64,000 nt of DNA from Deltaproteobacteria bacterium (GCA_015492245.1 WGFM01000021.1:1-64000), one strand, 5' to 3'; numbered from the stretch's first letter, positions 26,713-34,635 are shown. Numbers and translations are program-made. Notes: generated by a model from the sequence alone, not told the origin.

Positions 26713-26763
26713 AGCGAACCCTTCACCTGGCAGCTTTTCTCATGCTCAAGGGTTCGCTTTCTT
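26713..26763 (+). terminator. Terminator of spoVG
   Basis: An 11 bp stem, AGCGAACCCTT/AAGGGTTCGCT (26713-26723 with 26748-26758), with a 24-base loop followed by a T-rich tail. Confidence 0.7.
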
Positions 26764-26770
26764 GTCCGAT

Positions 26771-26820
26771 AAAAAAAGCTTAAAAAAAGGCTTGACACAG
26801 ATATTAAAATCTGTTAATCT
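26771..26820 (+). promoter_or_regulatory. Strong promoter of the first hexaheme cytochrome gene
   Basis: TTGACA (26792-26797), 17 bp, TAATCT (26815-26820). Two A-tracts (26771-26777 and 26782-26788) lie directly upstream like an UP element, suggesting strong transcription. Confidence 0.7.
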
Positions 26821-26826
26821 TTAAAT

Positions 26827-26911
26827 AAGCAAGGCGCTGAGGAGGGTGCCAGTAGGAGGTGATGGCTGCCTCAGGGGAAAGGAGAAGGCTTTTCCCTACT
26901 GGGGCTTTTTT
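26827..26911 (+). promoter_or_regulatory. Attenuator-like leader of the first hexaheme cytochrome gene
   Basis: The predicted 5' leader can fold CCAGTAGG (26849-26856) with CCTACTGG (26895-26902) just before a run of six T (26906-26911), an intrinsic terminator. An alternative stem, CTGAGG/CCTCAG (26837-26842 with 26869-26874), encloses one arm and cannot coexist with it except as a pseudoknot. Inner hairpins (GAGG/CCTC, GGGAAA/TTTCCC) are also possible. No known riboswitch class is recognised. From 26912 to the SD at 26965 nothing else is seen. Confidence 0.5.
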
Positions 26912-26975
26912 AATGCCCATGGAGTAGCTTTTAAATGATGTGAAGACAACATTTTAGAAGAAGGGAGGTAAGGGT

Positions 26976-28274
26976 ATGAAGAGGACTTTTCTACAACTTC
27001 TGTGTTTAACCGCTGTATTCGTGCTGGCGATTGCTGTCGCGCCTTCGTTCGCGGTTCACAAGAACTATGGTGATCTTGCCTGCGGCAGCTGTCATACCAT
27101 GCACAACAGCCAGGGTGGAACCACCGCAAGTCCTGACAACCTGGGTGGTGCAACCGGTGGAAGCATAGTGCTTCTGAGGGGTAATGTTGGAAGCCGCGCA
27201 GATATACAGAACCTGTGTCTGCAGTGCCACGCAGACAACGGTGCACAGGCTGATGCCACCTTCGGGACAGACCTCCATCCGGCACCCAAGGTCTACTTCG
27301 ATGGTAAGGCTGGAGCCGGAACAGACACTAACACTGCAGACGGTATCAACCTGAGCCTTCTCGGTGCAGGTGGAGACTTCTCTGCAGAGATTTCAGGTGA
27401 TTCCGCAACAGGATGGACACCAACTGGAGCAGGTGCAAACTATGCACTCGGTTATGGCCACTCGGTTGGCTTCGGCGACACGGTTCTTAACGGCAAGAAT
27501 CCCCCTGGTGGTGATGCCGCGTTTGGTCCAGGCTCCTATTTTACCTGTACAAGCTGTCATGACCCCCATGGAACAGACGCAACAGGTGGTATGGATGCAA
27601 ACAACATAAACGCCTACAGGAACCTGAAGGGTATACCTGCAGGCAGTGGTGCGACAACTGCAGTTGGGCTTTCCACCTACACAACAAGCTATGTGGGTAT
27701 GGCAGGTGGCACCACCTGGAGTGGTGATGGCACGGCACAGAACCACATCTGGCCCGTGTACAGGTCAACGGCTGCATTCGATGAGACAGATGTATGTACC
27801 GATGGTGGAACGGTCAACTGCTACGGTGTGACGGCAGCAGGCAACAACAATGCAACAGACGGCATGTCCAACTGGTGTGCCCAGTGCCATGACAACTGGC
27901 ACGAGGACATAGCCACAGGAAATGTGAGCGGAGACGACTGGAAACGCCACCCTGTGGACAATGTGCTCATAGACTCTACACCAGACTCCGGTGGTGGTGT
28001 GGACATAGTGAGGCTCGACAACTATGTGGTGAGCACCATTGGGGACCTGTCCCTGCCACTTGCAAAGTCAAGCGATGCGAGCAAAGCCATAGCATACCGC
28101 ACCACAGGCGATGATGGTGCATCGAGGGTGTTCTGTCTGAGCTGCCACTTTGCACATGGTGGTCCGTTCTACGATGCACTGAGGTGGGACTACCTCTCGG
28201 CAGTGGGTGCAGGCTCACAGAATGCAAACTCCGTACCTTCGAATGTGGGTTGCCAGCTCTGCCACAACAGGTAA
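26976..28274 (+). CDS. OmcS-like secreted hexaheme cytochrome c (copy A)
   Basis: A 432-residue precursor with a signal peptide cut after SFA (about residue 26). It has six CXXCH sites: CGSCHTMHN (36-40), CLQCH (81-85), CTSCHDPHG (191-195), CAQCH (301-305), CLSCHFAHG (387-391) and CQLCHNR (426-430, at the very end). The order, the neighbouring TMHN, DPHG, RHP (324-326) and AHG tags and the total length match Geobacter OmcS, whose subunits polymerise into extracellular heme filaments. It is otherwise rich in Gly, Ser, Thr and Asn. A CX7C pair (274/282) may form a disulfide. The SD is GGGAGG. A filament-forming role is inferred from this resemblance. Confidence 0.9.
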   Translation: MKRTFLQLLCLTAVFVLAIAVAPSFAVHKNYGDLACGSCHTMHNSQGGTTASPDNLGGATGGSIVLLRGNVGSRADIQNLCLQCHADNGAQADATFGTDLHPAPKVYFDGKAGAGTDTNTADGINLSLLGAGGDFSAEISGDSATGWTPTGAGANYALGYGHSVGFGDTVLNGKNPPGGDAAFGPGSYFTCTSCHDPHGTDATGGMDANNINAYRNLKGIPAGSGATTAVGLSTYTTSYVGMAGGTTWSGDGTAQNHIWPVYRSTAAFDETDVCTDGGTVNCYGVTAAGNNNATDGMSNWCAQCHDNWHEDIATGNVSGDDWKRHPVDNVLIDSTPDSGGGVDIVRLDNYVVSTIGDLSLPLAKSSDASKAIAYRTTGDDGASRVFCLSCHFAHGGPFYDALRWDYLSAVGAGSQNANSVPSNVGCQLCHNR

Positions 28275-28298
28275 TCCTGTGATGCCTTGAATACAGAG

Positions 28299-28329
28299 GG
28301 GAGGGGATGAACATCCCCTCCCTTTTTTT
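28299..28329 (+). terminator. Terminator after hexaheme cytochrome A
   Basis: A near-perfect stem GGGAGGGGATG/CATCCCCTCCC (28299-28309 with 28312-28322), followed by seven T. It separates the cytochrome from the genes downstream, so those are expressed at a lower level or from another promoter. Confidence 0.85.
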
Positions 28330-28399
28330 GTTTCTATCGTCCAGAGGTTTTTATTACAATACACAGACAGAGATAAAACGGTCCAGAGGGTCGGGTGCC

Positions 28400-29764
28400 A
28401 TGAACATGGGACTTGTTACAACGATAGTGGCTGTTGTTGCCATGCTCTTTCTTTCCGGCGGTGTGGCCCAGTGTCAGGAAGACTACAGGGGACCACTCAA
28501 GGTAAGGCTCAAATACCTTGGTGGTTTCGATGCAAAGCTGAGCGGAGCCCCCCTTGGCTGGGTAGACCAGATGGTGATAGACGAGGAGAACGAGGAGCTC
28601 TACCTTTTGGACAGGAGCAGGAAGAGGATAGTGGTTACCACCAAGGATGGAATATACCTGTATCATTTCAGATACACACTTGCAGGGGTTGGGCAGGTGT
28701 GCTGTTTCTCTCTGGATACTCGAAGTGGCGACATATACATTGCAGAACCCGGAAGGATAGTGGTGCTCAACTACAGGGGTGAATACAAGAAAGAAGTGCC
28801 TCTGGATGACATACCCGAAAGAGAGGTGCTCGAGATACAATCCATACATGTGGCTGATGACGGGAATATATACATAGGAGACTCCAGGAGAGGACGCATA
28901 GTGGCACTCGATTCCGCAGGGAAGGTGGTAAGGATACTGGACAGGAAGACGACCATGGCGAGTAACTTCAAGGGATTGACCGTGAAGGGAGATGAGGTCG
29001 TTTTTCTCGATTCGGGAAGGGCAAGGGTGCACAGACTAACCATGGATGGCAGGGTGCACAGGATATTCGGCCGTCTTTCGAGCCTTCTTGGCGGGTTCAG
29101 CCTGCCAGTCACCCTCAGGGTGGACTGGGACAGAAGAAGGATAATAGTGGTGGATACCAACAGGATGATGGTCATAGCCTTCGATATGAACGGAAACCCA
29201 CTCTACGAGTTCGGTGGCCCCAGGGTGTTCCGCTGGCCAAGGTCTCTTGCGGTATCACGGGAGGGTAATATCTATGTCGCCGACATGAGCGGGGTGATAC
29301 GGATGTTCGAGGTCGTAGAGGTGAAAGAAGAGTCTCCACCACCTGAACCGGCCAGGGTCACGCCACCTCCAGAGCCAGAGGCCGAAAAGAAGAAGGAACC
29401 AACCCTCGAGGATGTGGAAGAGATGGTGAAGGAAGAAGAAAGGCTTCTGCCTGTCTACTTTGCATTCGACAGCGCCGAGCTGACTCCCCATATGAAGAGC
29501 ATACTCGACAGGGATGCGGAATACCTCGGGAAGAACCCTGCTTCAAGGATAAAGATACGGGGCTATACGGACGAGATAGGCTCGGAGGAATACAACCTGA
29601 GGCTTTCGGAGAAGAGGGCAAAGGCCGTATACGACTATCTCGTGGAAAAGGGGATAGAGCCCGAAAGACTCGAGATAGTGCCCATGGGAGTGGTAAGAAC
29701 AGAAGAGAAGACAGAAGAGGCCATGGCAAGGGCAAGAAGGGTGGACTTCCTCGTGGTGAAGTGA
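28400..29764 (+). CDS. NHL beta-propeller protein with C-terminal OmpA peptidoglycan-binding domain
   Basis: About 454 residues. A signal peptide (about 1-23) is followed by six NHL-type repeats (about 45-325; e.g. VDQMVIDEENEELYLLDRS, SLAVSREGNIYVADMSG) that should form a beta-propeller. A Pro/Glu-rich linker leads to an OmpA-C domain (about 350-454) with the peptidoglycan contacts GYTDEIGSEEYNLRLSEKRA. An in-frame ATG at 28307 lies inside the terminator stem and is rejected. A propeller fixed to the cell wall next to a filament cytochrome could anchor or guide it; that is inference. Confidence 0.85.
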   Translation: MNMGLVTTIVAVVAMLFLSGGVAQCQEDYRGPLKVRLKYLGGFDAKLSGAPLGWVDQMVIDEENEELYLLDRSRKRIVVTTKDGIYLYHFRYTLAGVGQVCCFSLDTRSGDIYIAEPGRIVVLNYRGEYKKEVPLDDIPEREVLEIQSIHVADDGNIYIGDSRRGRIVALDSAGKVVRILDRKTTMASNFKGLTVKGDEVVFLDSGRARVHRLTMDGRVHRIFGRLSSLLGGFSLPVTLRVDWDRRRIIVVDTNRMMVIAFDMNGNPLYEFGGPRVFRWPRSLAVSREGNIYVADMSGVIRMFEVVEVKEESPPPEPARVTPPPEPEAEKKKEPTLEDVEEMVKEEERLLPVYFAFDSAELTPHMKSILDRDAEYLGKNPASRIKIRGYTDEIGSEEYNLRLSEKRAKAVYDYLVEKGIEPERLEIVPMGVVRTEEKTEEAMARARRVDFLVVK

Positions 29765-29797
29765 GTGCAAGATGGCTCTTAAAATATACACAGACCA

Positions 29798-30652
29798 ATG
29801 ACCCTGCGAGGCCATAACCTTTCGACCACAGAGGTTGTGCTATTCCTGTCGTTGATACTGGTTCTGTCTGCTGCTACCCTTATGAGAAACAGCCTGTGGA
29901 AGGATGGTATCACCCTATGGAAGGAGACCATCAGAAAGTCTCCTTCGAAGGCACGCCCCTACAACAATCTTGCCATGGAATACTACAGAAATGGACATGT
30001 AGATGAAGCGATAGACAACTACCTGAAGGCCCTGTCCCTTGCCGATCTTTCGCAGATACACGCAAACCTCGGGATGGCCTATCTCGAAAAGGGGTTTGTG
30101 GACATGGCAGTTGAGGAGGAGAAGAAGGCCATAGCGCAGAATCCTTACTATGCCCCTGCATACTCGAACCTCGGTATAGCCTACAGTATGAAGGGTATGC
30201 ATCAGGAGGCGATAGAGTCGTTCAAGAAGGCACTTGCCTTGAGCCCCCGTCCCTTCACACGGCACAACCTTGCCAGGGCGCTGAGAAGGGCTGGAAGGTT
30301 TGAAGAGGCAATGAAGGAGGTCGACGCCCTGCTGAGGGTTTCGGAAACAGCAGAGTTGAGAAACGAGCGCGGGCTTACACTCATGGCGATGGGCAGGCTC
30401 GATGCCTCGCTTGAAGAGTTCGAGAGGGCGAAGAGACTGAACCCCCTCTATGTGCCACCATATCTGAACACAGGACTTGTATACATGAAAATGGGCATGC
30501 TCGGGGAGGCAGAAAGAGAATACGAGCAGGCATCGAGAATAGAACCCGATTATCCACTGCTCCATAAACATCTTGAGATACTCTACAACAGACTGGGCAG
30601 ACCAGGGGCTGCAGAAAAGGAAAGAAAGAGGTTTGAAGAGCTCTCGAAATAA
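29798..30652 (+). CDS. Membrane-anchored TPR protein (A)
   Basis: A 284-residue protein with one N-terminal membrane helix (about 12-29), then LWKDGITLWKETIRKSPSKA RPYNNLA and about six TPR repeats (e.g. AYSNLGIAYSMKGMHQEAIE). The W.D...LWK..i.KSP.kaRp.NNL junction is typical of large membrane proteins with C-terminal TPRs (TMTC-like), yet here only one helix precedes it, so it looks like a cut-down version. Likely a periplasm- or cytoplasm-facing scaffold of the cytochrome locus. No clear SD. Confidence 0.82.
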   Translation: MTLRGHNLSTTEVVLFLSLILVLSAATLMRNSLWKDGITLWKETIRKSPSKARPYNNLAMEYYRNGHVDEAIDNYLKALSLADLSQIHANLGMAYLEKGFVDMAVEEEKKAIAQNPYYAPAYSNLGIAYSMKGMHQEAIESFKKALALSPRPFTRHNLARALRRAGRFEEAMKEVDALLRVSETAELRNERGLTLMAMGRLDASLEEFERAKRLNPLYVPPYLNTGLVYMKMGMLGEAEREYEQASRIEPDYPLLHKHLEILYNRLGRPGAAEKERKRFEELSK

Positions 30653-30710
30653 AGGTCCGACTGCCGAATGGCAGGTGATTGATGACAAGTAAGAGATATG
30701 CTGGTAGAAG

Positions 30711-30975
30711 ATGGCACCACTCAAGCCGAGTGGATATGTGGACGCTGGTTTCATCTACCATGAAAAGAAGGAGTTCAACAAGGCCATGTATGTGTTCACG
30801 AAGGCGCTCTCTCTCAACCCATATCACAGCAGTGCCCACTATGGGCTCGCACTGGTGCTGGAGGAACTCGAAAGATACACACACTGGCAGGAATAGCTGA
30901 GGACATCAGTGCCTGATTCACCTGTACAGAAGGGATGTCATAAGACATCTTGAGAGGCTTATAGATGAAAGACAA
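30711..30975 (+). pseudogene. Remnant of a TPR gene
   Basis: A short frame (30711-30896) contains one clear TPR unit, GFIYHEKKEFNKAMYVFTKA followed by HYGLALVLEELERY, then stops. After a frame change, the stretch to about 30975 encodes DVIRHLERLIDERQRKR, a typical TPR C-terminal helix. The two parts together look like the end of a TPR protein broken by an indel. It lies between two intact TPR genes of the same style, so it is probably a decayed third copy. Confidence 0.55.
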
Positions 30976-31618
30976 CGGAAGAGAGGCTTCTGGCAGGCTG
31001 GAGATAGCCCTGTTTGCAGTGATTATCTTCATCATGGGCACCCTTTCCTACAGCCGTAACATGAGCTGGCAGGACGGTGTTACACTCTGGAAGGATACTT
31101 TCGGGAAGTCTCCTGGCAAGGTGAGGCCTGCAAACAACCTTGCAAGGGGGTTGCTTGAGAGGGACAGGTGCCAGGAGGCGATAGTATTCCTCAAGATGGC
31201 CATAGAGAAAGACCCCTACTATGCAGAACCACATTACAACCTGGGGGTGTGTTATACAAACTATGGAAGATACGATGAGGCACTCGAAGAGTTCAGGGAG
31301 GTGGTGCGCATAATGGGGGTGCTCCTTAAGGGCCACTATGGAGAGATACCCCGCCTGACTCTCCTTGTGGCAAGCCACGGTTACATGGCAAACATATATG
31401 CAACAAGGGGTGAGTACGAAAGGGCGATAGAACACTTTCGCAGGGCAATGGAGTATGCCCCTTCAAGTGCTGCCCTGCACTACAACCTCGCCCTTACACT
31501 GAAGAGGGCAGGCAGACTCGATGAGGCCATCGAAGAGTTCAAGAAGGTGCTCGAAATCAAACCAGACGATGAGGCGGCAAGATGGAACCTTATGATGCTG
31601 GAAGGGGCAGGAAGATAG
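30965..31618 (+). CDS. Membrane-anchored TPR protein (B)
   Basis: A 217-residue protein with one membrane helix (about 12-29), then the same junction as copy A (SWQDGVTLWKDTFGKSPGKV) and about four TPRs (e.g. HYNLALTLKRAGRLDEAIEE). It is paralogous to the TPR gene at 29798. Its start overlaps the TPR remnant and its end overlaps the start of the next NHL gene by 37 bp, suggesting coupled translation. Confidence 0.82.
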   Translation: MKDNGREASGRLEIALFAVIIFIMGTLSYSRNMSWQDGVTLWKDTFGKSPGKVRPANNLARGLLERDRCQEAIVFLKMAIEKDPYYAEPHYNLGVCYTNYGRYDEALEEFREVVRIMGVLLKGHYGEIPRLTLLVASHGYMANIYATRGEYERAIEHFRRAMEYAPSSAALHYNLALTLKRAGRLDEAIEEFKKVLEIKPDDEAARWNLMMLEGAGR

Positions 31619-32490
31619 CCCTTGTCATGGTGTGTTGCCTTGTGGCACTCATTGGCTACAGCGAGGCATCGAGGCTTGCACCCAAATTCAAGTTTGCCAT
31701 AGGGGGCTATTACAACGACAGGTTTCAGAACCCCTCTGCCATATTCATCGACAGGAAGGAAGAGGAGCTCTATGTGGCAGACAACGCAAGAGGAGAGATC
31801 ATGATATTCACCCTCGAGGGTGCCCCGGTCTACCGCTTTGGCAAAAGAAAGGGTATCAGCGCACCAAAGGATGTGGCTGTAAGAGATGGCAACATATATG
31901 TGGTGGAAGAGGGAAGCCCCAATATCTTTGTGTATAACTACAGGGGTGAGCTTGTAAAGAGGCTTGAACCCCCAGGAGATGAGGACTTCATGCCAGGCAC
32001 ACTGGATATGGATGAGAGGGGCTACCTCTACATAACAGATATTCTCAATGGCGGCTGTATAGTGCTCGATAGAGAAGACAGGCCTGCAGGAAGGATAGCC
32101 AGGGGGCTCAAGCCCGTCTCCTCTGTGGCCGTGGGCAGAAAAATAGTATATTTCATCACACCCTTCCACAGAGGCAAAGTCATACATCTTTATACAAGAG
32201 AGGGTAAGCATCTGAGGAGCTTCGAGGCCATAGAGGGCAGGGGCGGAAACCTGGGGCTGCCTGTGGCAGGAAGGGTGGATGAAGAGGAGAATCTGTGGCT
32301 TGTGGATTCCCTCAGGGGGGTTATGGTATACACCCCCGAGGGCAAGAGGATAATGGAGTTCGGGGGTTCACCACCTTTGAGGGAACTGCTTGAATTTCCT
32401 ATAGATATTGACTTTTTTGGCAATAATGTGGTATATATATTAGAAAAGGGAAAAAAGAGGATTGGTGTGTTCAGACTGATGACCTTTTAG
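31582..32490 (+). CDS. Secreted NHL beta-propeller protein
   Basis: A 302-residue protein with a signal-like N-terminus (RGRKIALVMVCCLVALIGYS) followed by NHL repeats (PSAIFIDRKEEELYVADNAR; PKDVAVRDGNIYVVEEG; DIDFFGNNVVYILEKGKKR). It resembles the propeller part of the NHL-OmpA protein upstream but lacks the OmpA domain. The 31582 ATG gives a proper basic n-region and has GAGGCGG upstream; an ATG at 31627 would avoid the overlap with the TPR gene but loses the basic residues. Directly followed by the second hexaheme cytochrome. Confidence 0.8.
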   Translation: MEPYDAGRGRKIALVMVCCLVALIGYSEASRLAPKFKFAIGGYYNDRFQNPSAIFIDRKEEELYVADNARGEIMIFTLEGAPVYRFGKRKGISAPKDVAVRDGNIYVVEEGSPNIFVYNYRGELVKRLEPPGDEDFMPGTLDMDERGYLYITDILNGGCIVLDREDRPAGRIARGLKPVSSVAVGRKIVYFITPFHRGKVIHLYTREGKHLRSFEAIEGRGGNLGLPVAGRVDEEENLWLVDSLRGVMVYTPEGKRIMEFGGSPPLRELLEFPIDIDFFGNNVVYILEKGKKRIGVFRLMTF

Positions 32491-32511
32491 GTTCGAAGGG
32501 ATTGGCGGAAG

Positions 32512-33726
32512 GTGAGAAAGCATAGAGAGAGAAAATCCTTGGACGGGAGCCGTTCTTTCAGAATATCCTGTATTCTTCTCTCCCTTCTTTTTATCCTTCT
32601 GACCATCCAATCGGGCAAAGCCGGCCTTTATCATGCATCGGGCGATGAGACCATAACAGGTGAAGAGACCCTTGCCTGCAGCCAGTGCCATACCATGCAT
32701 GGCACCCAGGGAGGCCAGTCTCTCATATATGGTGGAACGGCAGCGGTGTATCCCAAGCTTCTCAGGGCCTCGAGCATATTGAACCTCTGTCTTTACTGTC
32801 ATCAGGACAACTCGGTTGGCATGACCAACCCAACCCCACCTGATATATGGAACAACACCCTTGGTTACATACCCTCTGGAGGGGACTTCGCACATCTCAA
32901 CTACACCAACGAGTCCAACCGCCACAGTGTCGGCACCGATGTGTCCATCATTACACCACCGGGGTCAGACACCACTGTGGACTGGACAGCCGTAACCACA
33001 AGGTATGGTATCATCTTCAATTGTCTCTATTGCCATGACCAGCACGGAAACAGAAACTACAGAAACCTGAGATATGATCCTGGAAACCCGACAAACGACA
33101 CAGAAGCAGCAGGGGTCAAGGTAAGCTACAGTCTGGACGGAGGAGTATGCTCAACAGGGGAGCTTGCCCCCTGTGACATAGACAACACCACCGATGTAAA
33201 CGACAGTCTTTTCAAGTACAACAGGAACAGCGTGAAGTTCTACAAGCCCGGGGCTACAGACTACAACAGGCTTGCCCAGTGGTGTGGTAGATGCCATGCG
33301 AACTTCTTCGGCCAGAGCGGTGATACCAACCTTGGAGGCACCCCGGCAGTGGGCGTGGGCGCAGGGGACGACAATACAGGTTCCCCATGGGTAAGGCATC
33401 CTGTGGGAGACATAAACATGACCATTGCAGGAGGCAACCTCCATGTAGATACAGCCACCTGGCTTGATACAGCCATGACAGGCAGACCCCGCTATGTGGA
33501 GCCAGACAGCTACGGCACAGAGACCATAGATGGTAACGAGCAGCCCTTCTGCCTGAGCTGCCATTATGCCCATGGTGGTGGAAATCCAAACAACGCCACA
33601 GACCCCACACTGGATCACTCCAACCTCGTCTATGTAGACGCAGGAGGTAACCTCAACATGGATACCACTTATGACACAGCAACAGGCATGCTCAGAAATA
33701 CCTGCCAGAAATGCCACAACCAATAA
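32512..33726 (+). CDS. OmcS-like secreted hexaheme cytochrome c (copy B)
   Basis: A 404-residue precursor with a GTG start and a signal peptide to about residue 37. It has six CXXCH sites: CSQCHTMHG (56-60), CLYCH (93-97), CLYCHDQHG (171-175), CGRCH (258-262), CLSCHYAHG (347-351) and CQKCHNQ (398-402, at the C-terminus). The order and tags (TMH, D.HG, RHP at 295-297, AHG) are the same as copy A and OmcS. A CX7C pair (213/221) sits between hemes 3 and 4, as in copy A. It lies 21 bp after the NHL gene, in one transcript with it and the next TPR gene. Confidence 0.9.
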   Translation: MRKHRERKSLDGSRSFRISCILLSLLFILLTIQSGKAGLYHASGDETITGEETLACSQCHTMHGTQGGQSLIYGGTAAVYPKLLRASSILNLCLYCHQDNSVGMTNPTPPDIWNNTLGYIPSGGDFAHLNYTNESNRHSVGTDVSIITPPGSDTTVDWTAVTTRYGIIFNCLYCHDQHGNRNYRNLRYDPGNPTNDTEAAGVKVSYSLDGGVCSTGELAPCDIDNTTDVNDSLFKYNRNSVKFYKPGATDYNRLAQWCGRCHANFFGQSGDTNLGGTPAVGVGAGDDNTGSPWVRHPVGDINMTIAGGNLHVDTATWLDTAMTGRPRYVEPDSYGTETIDGNEQPFCLSCHYAHGGGNPNNATDPTLDHSNLVYVDAGGNLNMDTTYDTATGMLRNTCQKCHNQ

Positions 33727-33748
33727 AGTAGAGAGTGATGGGTAGACG

Positions 33749-34525
33749 ATGAAGAAGGTTATCCTTGCAACACTGCTGGCCTCTTTCATGGCCATGTTCG
33801 TTATAGCTGTGTGGCACTTCATGCCGCAGAAAGAGTCTACACCAGAGATCATACGATATGCCACCCTGGATGAACTGAGAACGAAGGTGGAAGAACTCAA
33901 CAAGAGGTTCCAAAGAGGTGAGCAGAACTGGCAACTTGCATACAAACTTGGTGTTGGCTACCTCCACCTTGGGCGCCCAGAGGACGCCATACCCCTGCTC
34001 GAGACTGGTATCAACCTGAACCCCGAATTCTACAAGATGTATGAGACCCTGGGTATGGCATACTATAGACTGGATAGACTCGATGACGCCATGGAAGTGT
34101 GGCAGAAGGCCATGATGCTCTCACCACAGGCAGCCCACCTCAAGGACATGGTAAGCCGCGTAAAGTTCAGGGTGGAGACAAGAAGACGCATAAAGGAGAT
34201 GGAAAAACTGCCTGAAGACAAGAAGAACTGGCTCAAGAGATACGAGCTCGCCACCCTGTATATGGTGGTTAAAGAATACGACAATGCAAGAAGGGAGATG
34301 GAGAAGGCCATAGAGGAAAGACCCGACAGTGCAGACCTCTATGATACCCTTGCAAATATTTATGCACTGAAGGGAGACTTCGATAAGGCCGTGGAAAACC
34401 AGGAGAAGGCATACAACCTGCGTCCAGATGATGAGATGATGAAAAAGAGGCTCGAGGAGATGAAACGCATAAAAGATGCTCTCGAGAAAGGAGAATATCA
34501 CAAAACACCACCCGATAACCCTTGA
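33749..34525 (+). CDS. Membrane-anchored TPR protein (C)
   Basis: A 258-residue protein with one N-terminal membrane helix (about 3-23) and TPR repeats over about 60-240 (YLHLGRPEDAIPLLETGINL; TLANIYALKGDFDKAVENQE), with a basic/acidic helical middle. It resembles NrfG/CcmH-like TPR proteins that assist c-type cytochrome maturation, but that link is only by context. It is 22 bp downstream of cytochrome B. Its stop codon is inside the -35 box of the next promoter. Confidence 0.8.
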   Translation: MKKVILATLLASFMAMFVIAVWHFMPQKESTPEIIRYATLDELRTKVEELNKRFQRGEQNWQLAYKLGVGYLHLGRPEDAIPLLETGINLNPEFYKMYETLGMAYYRLDRLDDAMEVWQKAMMLSPQAAHLKDMVSRVKFRVETRRRIKEMEKLPEDKKNWLKRYELATLYMVVKEYDNARREMEKAIEERPDSADLYDTLANIYALKGDFDKAVENQEKAYNLRPDDEMMKKRLEEMKRIKDALEKGEYHKTPPDNP

Positions 34526-34551
34526 CATTTATGCCATGACAATATTATAAA
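34522..34551 (+). promoter_or_regulatory. Promoter of the kelch-like lipoprotein gene
   Basis: TTGACA (34522-34527), 18 bp, TATAAA (34546-34551). The -35 hexamer contains the stop codon of the TPR gene. Confidence 0.65.
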
Positions 34552-34576
34552 TATACCATCTTGTTGGACACTGTTA

Positions 34577-34635
34577 CCCTTGCAGGGGGTGATGATGCCC
34601 CGGGTTGAAGCACCATTAAGGCCCGGGGTTTTTTT
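34577..34635 (+). promoter_or_regulatory. Attenuator-like leader with mutually exclusive hairpins
   Basis: Four segments can pair in two ways. CCCT (34577-34580) pairs with AGGG (34584-34587), and CCCCGGG (34598-34604) with CCCGGGG (34622-34628), which is followed by seven T and is an intrinsic terminator. Alternatively GGGG (34585-34588) pairs with CCCC (34598-34601), which destroys the terminator stem. This 1:2/3:4 versus 2:3 logic is that of a transcription attenuator. The effector is unknown and no leader peptide is evident. Confidence 0.55.

Noticed and set aside
26827-26911. Assignment of the cytochrome A leader to a c-di-GMP (GEMM) or fluoride riboswitch
   Set aside because: The conserved cores of those classes could not be found; only a GATG-containing hairpin loop is shared, so the leader is reported without a class.
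28307-28399. Longer N-terminus for the NHL-OmpA protein from an ATG at 28307
   Set aside because: This ATG is inside the stem of the cytochrome terminator; the ATG at 28400 gives a normal signal peptide.
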